From JAIRNF01 sp031551125 (GTDB taxonomy: Bacteria; Bacteroidota; Bacteroidia; Bacteroidales; UBA932): DNA of 64,000 nucleotides. The notes under the pieces are model-generated. The model had not been told where the DNA came from. It made no database searches and was given only the letters and a program-made list of their open reading frames with translations. The stretch lies in contig JAVBOB010000007.1 in the NCBI GenBank assembly GCA_031551125.1, positions 1-64,000 of the forward strand, written 5' to 3'. Within the stretch, counting starts at the first letter, position 1, and every line of letters starts with the position of its first letter. Shown here piece after piece: positions 16,214 through 24,423 of this stretch. Both the position numbers and the translations under genes were made by a program.

Positions 16214-17506
16214 ATGCTTTACTATCTGTTTGACTATTTGGAGAAACATTTTGACTTGCCCGGAGCGGGGGTATTCCAGTACCTTTCGTTCCGTTCGGCA
16301 ATGGCTATTATATTTTCTCTACTCATTGCGTTGTTTATCGGCAAACGCATTATCCGTATGCTGCAACGTAAACAGATAGGTGAAGAGATTCGTAATCTTG
16401 GATTGGAAGGTCAGCTGCAAAAGAAGGGTACGCCTACTATGGGTGGTATTATTATACTGCTTAGCATACTTATTCCCGTGTTGCTGTTCGGAGACATTAC
16501 AAACATATACGTAATACTTCTTATTGTATCGGCTGTATGGCTTGGCTTGGTTGGCTTTCTTGACGATTACATTAAGGTGTTTAAAAAGAATAAGGCGGGG
16601 CTAAAAGGTATCTTTAAGATTGTTGGTCAGGTGGTGCTTGGCCTTATTGTTGGGCTAACTATGTACTTTAATGATAGCGTTGTGGTGCGTGAACCTTCTA
16701 CGCCTTCACATGCTAAGGCAGTTGTTGCTCAAACACCCGAATCGGTTGAGATTGTTTCTAACCCATCCGGAGGCACCATGATAGAGCGCAAGCAACCGGT
16801 AACTACCATTCCCTTTGTAAAAGATAACGAGTTTAACTACTCATGGCTGGCAGGAAGTAAAGGAGCCAGTCCGCTGGGTTGGATAGTGTACGTAATTATC
16901 ACCATCATTGTGATTGTGGCGGTATCTAACGGTGCTAACCTTACCGATGGAATGGACGGGCTGGCAACAGGAGTATCAATTATTATAGGAACTACGCTGG
17001 GCATACTGGCCTACCTGTCGGGTAATATTATTTATGCAGACTACCTGAATATTATGTATATACCCAATTCGGGAGAATTAGTTGTGTTCATGGCTGCCGT
17101 AATCGGTGCACTGATAGGCTTTCTATGGTATAACTCTTATCCGGCGCAAGTATTTATGGGGGATACGGGTAGCCTTGCGTTGGGAGGTATTATTGCGGTG
17201 TTTGCCGTAGTTATTCGTAAGGAGCTGCTAGTGCCCATACTTTGCGGAATTTTCTTTGTAGAAAGTATTTCCGTGGTTATTCAGGTGGCTTACTTTAAGT
17301 ACACCAAGCGCAAGTACGGAGAGGGAAGACGTGTATTCAAGATGACACCGCTGCATCACCATTTTCAAAAAGCGGGTAACGCAGGTATTGATGCTATTAT
17401 ACAAAAACCCATAATGCCACTGCCTGAGTCAAAGATTGTGAATCGTTTTTGGATTATAGCCGTGTTGTTGGCCGTATTGACAATAGTTACGTTGAAGATA
17501 AGATAA
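16214..17506 (+). CDS. mraY: Phospho-MurNAc-pentapeptide transferase MraY
   Basis: MraY transfers phospho-MurNAc-pentapeptide to undecaprenyl phosphate, giving lipid I in the inner membrane. The sequence shows the polytopic pattern and the family motifs GTPTMGGI, FLDDYIKVFKKNKAGLKG, NGANLTDGMDGLA, VFMGDTGSLALGG and MTPLHHHFQK. At 430 residues it is longer than the usual 320-360. The extra stretch, about residues 158-215 between two membrane helices (SVVVREPSTPSHAKAV onward), is hydrophilic and should lie on the periplasmic side. Similar insertions are common in Bacteroidota MraY. Confidence 0.96.
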   Translation: MLYYLFDYLEKHFDLPGAGVFQYLSFRSAMAIIFSLLIALFIGKRIIRMLQRKQIGEEIRNLGLEGQLQKKGTPTMGGIIILLSILIPVLLFGDITNIYVILLIVSAVWLGLVGFLDDYIKVFKKNKAGLKGIFKIVGQVVLGLIVGLTMYFNDSVVVREPSTPSHAKAVVAQTPESVEIVSNPSGGTMIERKQPVTTIPFVKDNEFNYSWLAGSKGASPLGWIVYVIITIIVIVAVSNGANLTDGMDGLATGVSIIIGTTLGILAYLSGNIIYADYLNIMYIPNSGELVVFMAAVIGALIGFLWYNSYPAQVFMGDTGSLALGGIIAVFAVVIRKELLVPILCGIFFVESISVVIQVAYFKYTKRKYGEGRRVFKMTPLHHHFQKAGNAGIDAIIQKPIMPLPESKIVNRFWIIAVLLAVLTIVTLKIR

Positions 17507-17519
17507 AAAATAACATACG

Positions 17520-18854
17520 ATGAAGAGACTGGTAGTATTGGGAGGAGGAGAAAGCGGAGTAGGCACAGCTGTACTGGCTAAGAAGCAGGGGTATGATGTA
17601 TTTCTTTCCGATAAGAGTACAATAAAATCCAACTTCAAGGCTGTATTGGAGGAGCATGGTATTGCTTTTGAAGAAGGGAAGCATACCGAGTCGCTGGTAT
17701 TGAATGCTACGGAAGTGATGAAAAGTCCGGGTATTCCTAATACGGTGCCTATTGTTGCGGCGTTGAAGAAACAGGGTATTCCGGTAATATCAGAAATTGA
17801 ATTTGCCGGACGCTACTGCGATGCCAAGAAAATATGTATTACCGGCAGCAACGGAAAAACTACTACCACCAACCTTATATACTACCTGTTGAAGAACGCG
17901 GGACTTAACGTAGGCTTGGCAGGTAACGTTGGTAAGAGTTACGCTTTTCAGGTAGCCACGCAAAAGCATGACTACTACGTATTGGAGCTAAGCAGCTTCC
18001 AGCTCGACGATACTTACGAGTTTAAGCCCGACATTGCGGTACTACTCAACATTACGCCGGACCATTTGGATCGTTATGATTATAAGCTGCAAAACTATAT
18101 TAACTCCAAGTTTCGTATTACGCAAAATTTGAGCAAGGAGGATTGCTTTATTTTCTGTTCAGACGATGAGATAACAATGGGACACTTGGAAAAAATAGTG
18201 CTCAAAGCCAAGCTGCTTCCTTTCTCGCAAATGCAAGCGTTGGAGCAAGGTGCATACGTTGATGGCGACAGCTTAATTTCCAGATATGACGATTCGTTCT
18301 TCACCATGTTGCTTAACGACTTGGCGTTGGAAGGAAAACATAACGTGTACAACTCAATGGCTGCAACCATTGCAGGGCAGGTGCTTGATATACGTAACGA
18401 GGTAATACGTGAAAGCTTAACAACATTCAAGGGTGTTGAGCACCGCTTGGAGCAGGTGCTCAAGGTTCGGGGTATTACGTTTATCAATGATTCTAAGGCT
18501 ACTAACGTAAACTCGGCCTGGTATGCCTTGGAAAGTATGAAAACCCCTACGGTATGGATTGCCGGAGGTACTGATAAGGGTAACGACTACACAGAGCTTC
18601 GCGATTTGGTGAAGCAAAAGGTAAAAGCCATTGTATGCCTTGGAGTTGATAATTCAAAGATTATAGAATCGTTTAAGGATATTGTTCCGGTAATTGAAGA
18701 AGCACGCTCGGCAAAAGAGGCCGTACAGAAAGCTTATAAGCTTGCAAACCCAGATGAAACGGTATTGCTGTCACCGGCCTGTGCCAGCTTCGATTTGTTT
18801 GAAAACTACGAAGACAGGGGACGGCAGTTTAAGAAAGCGGTTAGAGAATTGTAG
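17520..18854 (+). CDS. murD: UDP-MurNAc-L-Ala:D-Glu ligase MurD
   Basis: MurD adds D-glutamate to UDP-MurNAc-L-Ala with ATP. The N-terminal nucleotide fold (VVLGGGESGVGTAVLAKKQG) binds the UDP substrate. The P-loop is ITGSNGKTTTTNL at about 109-121. HRLEQVLKVRGITFINDSKATN (about 308-330) is the conserved central/C-terminal block. Length (444) is normal. It is cytoplasmic and sits 13 bp after mraY. Confidence 0.96.
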   Translation: MKRLVVLGGGESGVGTAVLAKKQGYDVFLSDKSTIKSNFKAVLEEHGIAFEEGKHTESLVLNATEVMKSPGIPNTVPIVAALKKQGIPVISEIEFAGRYCDAKKICITGSNGKTTTTNLIYYLLKNAGLNVGLAGNVGKSYAFQVATQKHDYYVLELSSFQLDDTYEFKPDIAVLLNITPDHLDRYDYKLQNYINSKFRITQNLSKEDCFIFCSDDEITMGHLEKIVLKAKLLPFSQMQALEQGAYVDGDSLISRYDDSFFTMLLNDLALEGKHNVYNSMAATIAGQVLDIRNEVIRESLTTFKGVEHRLEQVLKVRGITFINDSKATNVNSAWYALESMKTPTVWIAGGTDKGNDYTELRDLVKQKVKAIVCLGVDNSKIIESFKDIVPVIEEARSAKEAVQKAYKLANPDETVLLSPACASFDLFENYEDRGRQFKKAVREL

Positions 18855-18906
18855 CGTTGGAACTAATTGATAGTATTAGGGCAATAACAGTATAAAAGAG
18901 TTAGAA

Positions 18907-20121
18907 ATGGGAGTATCATTCAAAAATAGCTTTCGGGGCGATAGGTTACTATGGATAATAGTAGCCATGCTGCTGCTAATATCTATTGTGGCGGTATTTT
19001 CATCTACGGCTTTGCGGGCATCATTGGATAATACAACCGCATTCTCTTTTCTTTTCAAGCAAATAGTGTTTGTACTGCTTGGGTTTACGGTAGTGTATGT
19101 TTTCCATAACATACCCATATCGCTATACCGACGGTTTGCCTTACTGGGCTTGCTTACCGCCATAGTAATTATGGTGCTTCTGATGTTTTTCGGGTCTAAG
19201 GTAAATGAAGGTGTTCGTGAGTTTCGAATGATGGGTTTCAGATTCCAACCGCAAGATTTTGTTAAGATAGCGCTTGTGGTCTATCTGGCTAAAACCATTG
19301 AAGATGGAGGACTTGACAGCTACAAAAAGGTATTTATGCGGTTGGTATTGCCTATTGGTATTTTGTGCTTGCTGTTTTTCAGGGGAAACCTGTCAGCGGC
19401 GTTACTGGTAGGATTTAGCGGTTTCTGGATACTTTACTTAAGCGGGATAAAGAAGAGATACGTATTCTATACCGGTTGTTTAGCGGCCGCTGTTCTTGCG
19501 CTACTGGTTACGCTTCAGCTTAAGTTTGGAGTTCAAATATCCGATCGTATAACAACGGGAAAGAACCGCCTAACGGCTTTCATTAGTGATGATGCTCCGG
19601 CTAATGGTCAACAGGCAGCAAGTAATGCTCCGGTAAAATTTGAGCAGAAAGACTACGCCAGGATGGCGGTAATTAACGGTGGCCCTTTTGGGAAAGGGCC
19701 GGGAAAGAGCCAGCAGCGCTATTTACTTGCCAATGCTCAATCGGATTTTATTTACGCCATAATTATTGAAGAGTATGGACTGATTGGTGGCATGATAGTG
19801 CTGTTTGCCTACCTGTGGTTGCTATTCCGTGCAGTAATGATTGCCAAGAAGTGTACGCGTATGTTTCCCATTATTCTGGTGCTGGGACTCATGCTGCTTA
19901 TCGTATCGCAAGCTATGGTGAATATGGCTGTATCGGTGGGTGTATTTCCTGTTACAGGACAACCACTTCCGTTGGTGAGCCAAGGAGGTAGTTCCATGCT
20001 GTTTATGAGTGCCGCATTTGGTATCATACTTGCCGTAAGTCGTACAGCCGATAAACAAACGCTGGAGTTGGAGCAACCTCGGGAAGAGCTAGAGAAAATA
20101 GAAGCCGAACAGGTGTCATAA
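18907..20121 (+). CDS. ftsW: Septal SEDS glycosyltransferase FtsW
   Basis: FtsW polymerises lipid II during septation together with FtsI. The 404-residue protein has about ten membrane segments. The SEDS landmarks are present: the large periplasmic loop with AVINGGPFGKGPGKSQQRYLLANAQSDFIYAII and EEYGLIGG, then PVTGQPLPLVSQGGSSML near 355-372. The acidic C-terminal tail (ELEQPREELEKIEAEQ) is cytoplasmic. It starts 52 bp after murD. Confidence 0.95.
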   Translation: MGVSFKNSFRGDRLLWIIVAMLLLISIVAVFSSTALRASLDNTTAFSFLFKQIVFVLLGFTVVYVFHNIPISLYRRFALLGLLTAIVIMVLLMFFGSKVNEGVREFRMMGFRFQPQDFVKIALVVYLAKTIEDGGLDSYKKVFMRLVLPIGILCLLFFRGNLSAALLVGFSGFWILYLSGIKKRYVFYTGCLAAAVLALLVTLQLKFGVQISDRITTGKNRLTAFISDDAPANGQQAASNAPVKFEQKDYARMAVINGGPFGKGPGKSQQRYLLANAQSDFIYAIIIEEYGLIGGMIVLFAYLWLLFRAVMIAKKCTRMFPIILVLGLMLLIVSQAMVNMAVSVGVFPVTGQPLPLVSQGGSSMLFMSAAFGIILAVSRTADKQTLELEQPREELEKIEAEQVS

Positions 20122-20131
20122 AATAGTAGAA

Positions 20132-20674
20132 ATGGACGATAACCAAATGGTAAATAACGAGCCTCAGGGAGCTGCTGATGGTCAACAACAGATGGCAGCA
20201 CCACTGTACAAACCAACACCCGAAGGTATTGGCGGGTGGCTTATCCTTCCTCTCATAGGATTGGTAATAACACCTTTTCGAATGGTATATTTGGTAATAA
20301 GCACAATGGCTACCGCTTTGACTCCGGAAGTACTTAGCTATTTTGATTCTCCTGATAGTGCGTTTTATTCTCCCTTATACAAACCGTTGGTTTTTGGAGA
20401 AATATTGGTAAACATGTTCATAGGGGCGGCGGCTGTTGTTTTGCTGGTACTATTGTTCACCAAGAAGAAGATATTTCCGATGCTGATGGTGGTGTACCTT
20501 GCATTCAACGCATGTTTTACTATTATTGATGTGATACTGGCTAAGATGGCAGTACCGCAAATAGCTCTAAGCGGAGAAATTATGAGACCCGTTATAACTT
20601 CTGTTCTCGCCGCCTGTATATGGATTCCTTACTTCCTGATGTCAGAGCGGGTAAAGAATACGTTTGTAAAGTAA
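20132..20674 (+). CDS. DUF2569 membrane protein inside the dcw cluster
   Basis: The 180-residue product has a polar N-terminus of about 30 residues rich in Gln and Asn, then the DUF2569 signature GIGGWLILPLIGLVITPFRM (about 31-50), with four hydrophobic segments in total. DUF2569 proteins are small inner-membrane proteins without a known function. The gene sits 10 bp after ftsW and 19 bp before murG, so it must be transcribed with the cluster, although it is not part of the usual gene set. It may be a chance insertion or an accessory of lipid II handling. The sequence does not decide. Confidence 0.8.
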   Translation: MDDNQMVNNEPQGAADGQQQMAAPLYKPTPEGIGGWLILPLIGLVITPFRMVYLVISTMATALTPEVLSYFDSPDSAFYSPLYKPLVFGEILVNMFIGAAAVVLLVLLFTKKKIFPMLMVVYLAFNACFTIIDVILAKMAVPQIALSGEIMRPVITSVLAACIWIPYFLMSERVKNTFVK

Positions 20675-20693
20675 TTACGGTTAACGGTAAGCG

Positions 20694-21806
20694 ATGGAAA
20701 AGCAGCTGAAAATAGTAATAAGTGGCGGCGGAACGGGAGGACATATTTATCCGGCCGTTTCTATAGCCAATGCGCTCAAAGAAAAGATGCCGAATATCGA
20801 TATCCTTTTTGTGGGAGCAGAAGGTCGTATGGAAATGCAGAAAGTTCCGGCTGCAGGTTATAAGATAGAAGGATTACCTGTTGCGGGTTTACAACGCAGG
20901 CTAACATGGAAAAACTTGTTATTACCCTTTAAGCTGTTGAGAAGTCTGAACCGTGCCGGAAAAATACTAAAACGCTTTAACCCCGATGTGGTGGTTGGAG
21001 TGGGTGGATACGCTAGTGGTCCTGTGCTGTGGAAGGCATCAAGAAAAGGTATTCCCACGCTAATTCAAGAGCAAAATTCGTATGCCGGTGTTACCAACAA
21101 GCTGTTGGCAAAGGGAGCAAAAAAAATATGCGTTGCCTATGAAAACATGGAGCGATTCTTTCCAAAGGATAAAATTATTCTTACCGGCAACCCGGTTAGG
21201 CAAGACTTGCAAAACGTTGAGGCGTTAAGGCCTGAAGCGCTACAATTTTTTGGTTTGGATGGTAGTAAAAAAACAGTACTGGTAGTAGGAGGGAGCTTGG
21301 GAGCGCGGACAATAAATGAAAATCTTACTATTGATCTTGATGTACTGAAAGGTATAGGCTGCCAAATAATCTGGCAAACCGGAAAGGGGTTTTACCAAAC
21401 GGCAGTGAAGGTGGTAGCCGATAAGCAAATGGAGAATACCGTGAAAGTATTCGATTTTATCTATCGTATGGATTTGGCTTTTGCCGCAGCCGATGTTGTA
21501 GTGAGCCGCGCAGGAGCGGGAACGATATCAGAGCTATGCTTGGTGGCTAAGGCTTGTGTGCTGGTTCCATCACCTAACGTGTCGGAAGACCATCAGACTA
21601 AAAATGCACAGGCGTTGGTAAATAAAGGCGCTGCAATAATGGTAGCCGATAGTGAGGCTCAGCCGGGATTGCTGTCTGCTACGCTGGGATTGCTAAATGA
21701 CGAGCAAAAAGTAAACATGTTGAAAACCAATATTGCAAAATTGGCTATGCCAAATGCCGCAAACATTATTGCTGATGAGGTGTTGAAGCTGGCGGGAAAG
21801 CAATGA
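20694..21806 (+). CDS. murG: Lipid II synthase MurG (GlcNAc transferase)
   Basis: MurG transfers GlcNAc from UDP-GlcNAc to lipid I, making lipid II, as a peripheral protein on the cytoplasmic face of the membrane. The N-terminal motif ISGGGTGGHIYPAVSIA, the hydrophobic/basic membrane-binding patch around residue 65-95, VVGGSLGARTINE and VVSRAGAGTISELCL (about 264-278) define the GT-B fold. Length (370) is normal. The gene is followed by about 270 bp of repeat DNA before murC. Confidence 0.96.
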   Translation: MEKQLKIVISGGGTGGHIYPAVSIANALKEKMPNIDILFVGAEGRMEMQKVPAAGYKIEGLPVAGLQRRLTWKNLLLPFKLLRSLNRAGKILKRFNPDVVVGVGGYASGPVLWKASRKGIPTLIQEQNSYAGVTNKLLAKGAKKICVAYENMERFFPKDKIILTGNPVRQDLQNVEALRPEALQFFGLDGSKKTVLVVGGSLGARTINENLTIDLDVLKGIGCQIIWQTGKGFYQTAVKVVADKQMENTVKVFDFIYRMDLAFAAADVVVSRAGAGTISELCLVAKACVLVPSPNVSEDHQTKNAQALVNKGAAIMVADSEAQPGLLSATLGLLNDEQKVNMLKTNIAKLAMPNAANIIADEVLKLAGKQ

Positions 21807-21880
21807 TTGGTGAGTAGTGAATGGTTAGTGGTGAATAGTTAAAGGTGAAACGAGAGATAGCCCATAGGGCATCAATAGCT
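21807..21880. repeat. GTGAATGGTTA-type degenerate tract
   Basis: Short imperfect direct repeats of GTGAATAGTTAAAGGTGAA type follow the murG stop. The same wording recurs at 38524 and, inverted, at 2461 and 38713. They look like a low-complexity dispersed repeat. Confidence 0.5.
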
Positions 21881-21906
21881 AATAGTTGGGTGTTCGCTTA
21901 TTTTTA

Positions 21907-22003
21907 TACCCCAACCCCCTAAAGGGGGCTAATGTTCTTGCAAACATTGAAAATAAGTACAAATTGGCACAGTTAAAGTCCCCTTTAGGGGATTTAGGGG
22001 TTG
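21907..22003. repeat. 98-bp palindromic repeat, copy before murC
   Basis: ACCCCAACCCCCTAAAGGGGG at the left faces AGTCCCCTTTAGGGGATTTAGGGGT at the right, so the ends pair into a stem. The interior (CAAACATTGAAAATAAGTAC...) matches the copy at 23465-23562 in the same orientation. The two copies flank murC. Confidence 0.85.
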
Positions 22004-22077
22004 CAAAGCGGTGAATAGTGAAAAGGAAAGCGCGACTTCGTATATCGTGAGTCGTGTATCGTGATACGAGAGAGACA

Positions 22078-23451
22078 ATGAACGCAGTTTATCTAATAGG
22101 TATTGGAGGTATAGGCATGAGCGCCTTAGCCCGTTACTATAAGCATGAAGGCTATAGGGTAGCAGGCTATGACCTTACCCCTTCGTCGCTAACCCATCAG
22201 CTGGAGAGCGAGGGAATGGACATACACTATACGGATAATGTGGAGCTGATACCTGCCGAATGTAAAGCGGGAGCAGACCGTGTATTGGTTATTTATACAC
22301 CTGCTGTACCTGCCGGCCTGTCGGAGTTGCAATACTTCCGCAATAATGGGTATAAGGTTGTAAAGCGCTCGGCTATGCTGGGTGTAATTGCCGGACAGAA
22401 GCATACGTTGGCGATTGCCGGAACGCATGGAAAAACTACTACCACTACACTTCTTGCTCATATACTTACCTCTTCAGGAAGGGGATGTACGGCTTTTTTG
22501 GGTGGTATTTCAAAGAACTACAACACCAACTTGCTGCTGAGCAAGAGTGACGCGTTGGTGGCTGAAGCTGATGAGTTTGACCGTTCGTTCTTACAGCTCT
22601 TTCCGCAGGCGGCTGTCATTACTTCGGCCGATGCCGACCACTTGGATATATACGGAACAAAAGAAGAAGTTCGTAAAGCATTTGGAGAGTTTGCCGCACA
22701 AGTAAAACCTGACGGAGTACTGGTGGTGAAAAGGGGAGTAGATGTTCCTCTTCCAGCGGCTGGACAAAAGATATATCGTTACTCGTACAACGAACCTTGC
22801 GATTTTTATGCGGCTAATATTGCTCCGCGGGGTGGCGGATACTCTAGCTTCGATATTCATACACCCAATGGTACTATTAGTGGATGCACACTTGGTATTC
22901 CCGGTTGGGTGAATATTGAGAATGCGGTGGCCGCTGTGGCGTTAGCATTATCTGTAGGCCTAGATGGAGAAAAGATAAAGGAGGCGCTAAAATCATTTTC
23001 GGGCGTAAAGCGTCGTTTTGATGTACAGCTTCATACGCCAACATTGACATACATTGATGATTATGCCCATCATCCGGAAGAGCTGAAGGCTGCCTTAACA
23101 TCTATTCGGCAAATGTTTCCGGAGCGTAAGATAACAGCCATATTTCAGCCTCACTTGTACACACGTACACGTGACTTCTACCAAGCGTTCGGACAAACTC
23201 TTAGCCTTGCAGATGAGCTGATATTGTTGGATATATATCCTGCACGTGAGCTGCCTATTGAGGGGGTAACGGCTAAGCTGATATTTGATAGCGTTACGCT
23301 TTCTCAGGATAAAAAGCAGCTATGCAGCAAAGCGGAATTGCTTGACCGTATTGGTGATATGAATGATATACAAGTGCTGGTAACATTGGGTGCCGGAGAT
23401 ATAGACCGCTTTGTGGAGTCTATAACGGAACTTTTAAAGAAGCGGGTTTAG
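22078..23451 (+). CDS. murC: UDP-MurNAc:L-alanine ligase MurC
   Basis: MurC adds L-alanine to UDP-MurNAc, the first stem-peptide step. It has YLIGIGGIGMSALARYY at the N-terminus, the ATP loop AIAGTHGKTTTTTLLAH at about 114-130, and VEADEFDRSFL and YIDDYAHHPEEL in the central and C-terminal domains. The ATG at 22078 (457 residues) is chosen because it directly precedes the family-typical NAVYLIGIGG. The in-frame ATG 24 bp upstream lies in low-complexity repeat DNA. Both sides carry the same 98-bp repeat. Confidence 0.95.
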   Translation: MNAVYLIGIGGIGMSALARYYKHEGYRVAGYDLTPSSLTHQLESEGMDIHYTDNVELIPAECKAGADRVLVIYTPAVPAGLSELQYFRNNGYKVVKRSAMLGVIAGQKHTLAIAGTHGKTTTTTLLAHILTSSGRGCTAFLGGISKNYNTNLLLSKSDALVAEADEFDRSFLQLFPQAAVITSADADHLDIYGTKEEVRKAFGEFAAQVKPDGVLVVKRGVDVPLPAAGQKIYRYSYNEPCDFYAANIAPRGGGYSSFDIHTPNGTISGCTLGIPGWVNIENAVAAVALALSVGLDGEKIKEALKSFSGVKRRFDVQLHTPTLTYIDDYAHHPEELKAALTSIRQMFPERKITAIFQPHLYTRTRDFYQAFGQTLSLADELILLDIYPARELPIEGVTAKLIFDSVTLSQDKKQLCSKAELLDRIGDMNDIQVLVTLGAGDIDRFVESITELLKKRV

Positions 23452-23464
23452 GACGTATTTTGCT

Positions 23465-23562
23465 ACCCCCAACCCCCTAAAGGGGGCTAAGGTGGATGCA
23501 AATATTGAAAGTAAGTGCAAATTAGCATAGATCCAAAGTCCCCTTTAGGGGATTTAGGGGTT
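23465..23562. repeat. 98-bp palindromic repeat, copy after murC
   Basis: ACCCCCAACCCCCTAAAGGGGG ... AGTCCCCTTTAGGGGATTTAGGGGT with interior GCAAATATTGAAAGTAAGTGC. It is a direct copy of 21907-22003 and starts 13 bp after the murC stop. The ftsQ start lies 50 bp beyond it. Confidence 0.85.
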
Positions 23563-23612
23563 ACAACTCAGAGTTGAGTATAGCTGTTAGCAAGCAGTAA
23601 TACTATTGAAAA

Positions 23613-24392
23613 ATGAATAGAAACGTAAAAATATTGTTAGCCTTTTTCGCCCTTATTGCGGCGGTGGCCTACTTTATTGTAGCCAGCAGCTTTGTTTCCA
23701 CTAAAGAGGAAACGCAGCGCTGCAAGCGTTTCAACATTAGTATTGCCGATGCCGACGAGCGAGGCTTTGTAACAGAAGAAGATGTAAAGAGTATTCTGGT
23801 GAGTAGTGGTCAACAGCTACTGGGGGCTCCCATATCGAGCATTAACTGCTATAAGCTGGAGGAGCTGTTACGCTCCAAAAGCTACATTAAATTCGTTGAG
23901 GTATATACCGATATTAACGGGACATTGAATGTAAGTATTGCACAGCGAGAGCCTGTCCTTCGCGTATGTATTGGGGCTACAGGATTTTATTTGGATAAGG
24001 ATGGTTATGTATTTCCGCCTTCATCTTCCTATGCCGAATATGTACCTGTTGTAACCGGAGCACCCCAGCTGCCCTTTACAATGGGGTATAAGGGACCTCT
24101 TCCTCTAGATCCGGCATCCAAGCAGCTGGTAGGCTTGCTGGATTTTGCTTTGTTCCTGAAGAAAGAACCTTACTGGAACGCGATGATTGTACAAATAAAC
24201 GTAACGAGTGACGGTAAGGTGGAGCTAATACCACGTGTAGGTTCTCAGGTAGTAATACTGGGCAGCCTTGACGGTTACGAGTATAAGCTGCACAAGCTAC
24301 AGGTGTTTTACCGAAAAGCGATGCCGACTGTAGGATGGAATACCTATAAGATAATTAACCTGAGCTACGGAAACCAGGTAGTATGTAAATAG
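23613..24392 (+). CDS. ftsQ: Cell division protein FtsQ
   Basis: This 259-residue bitopic protein has a short cytoplasmic N-terminus, one membrane segment (about 7-26) and a periplasmic POTRA domain beginning near residue 42 (FNISIADADERGFVTEEDVKSIL), followed by the beta domain (INGTLNVSIAQREPVLRV). FtsQ links early and late divisome parts through FtsL. Position between murC and ftsA supports the name. Similarity to other phyla is low, as usual for FtsQ. Confidence 0.92.
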   Translation: MNRNVKILLAFFALIAAVAYFIVASSFVSTKEETQRCKRFNISIADADERGFVTEEDVKSILVSSGQQLLGAPISSINCYKLEELLRSKSYIKFVEVYTDINGTLNVSIAQREPVLRVCIGATGFYLDKDGYVFPPSSSYAEYVPVVTGAPQLPFTMGYKGPLPLDPASKQLVGLLDFALFLKKEPYWNAMIVQINVTSDGKVELIPRVGSQVVILGSLDGYEYKLHKLQVFYRKAMPTVGWNTYKIINLSYGNQVVCK

Positions 24393-24423
24393 AAACTATA
24401 ACAATATAAATATATTCAAAACA

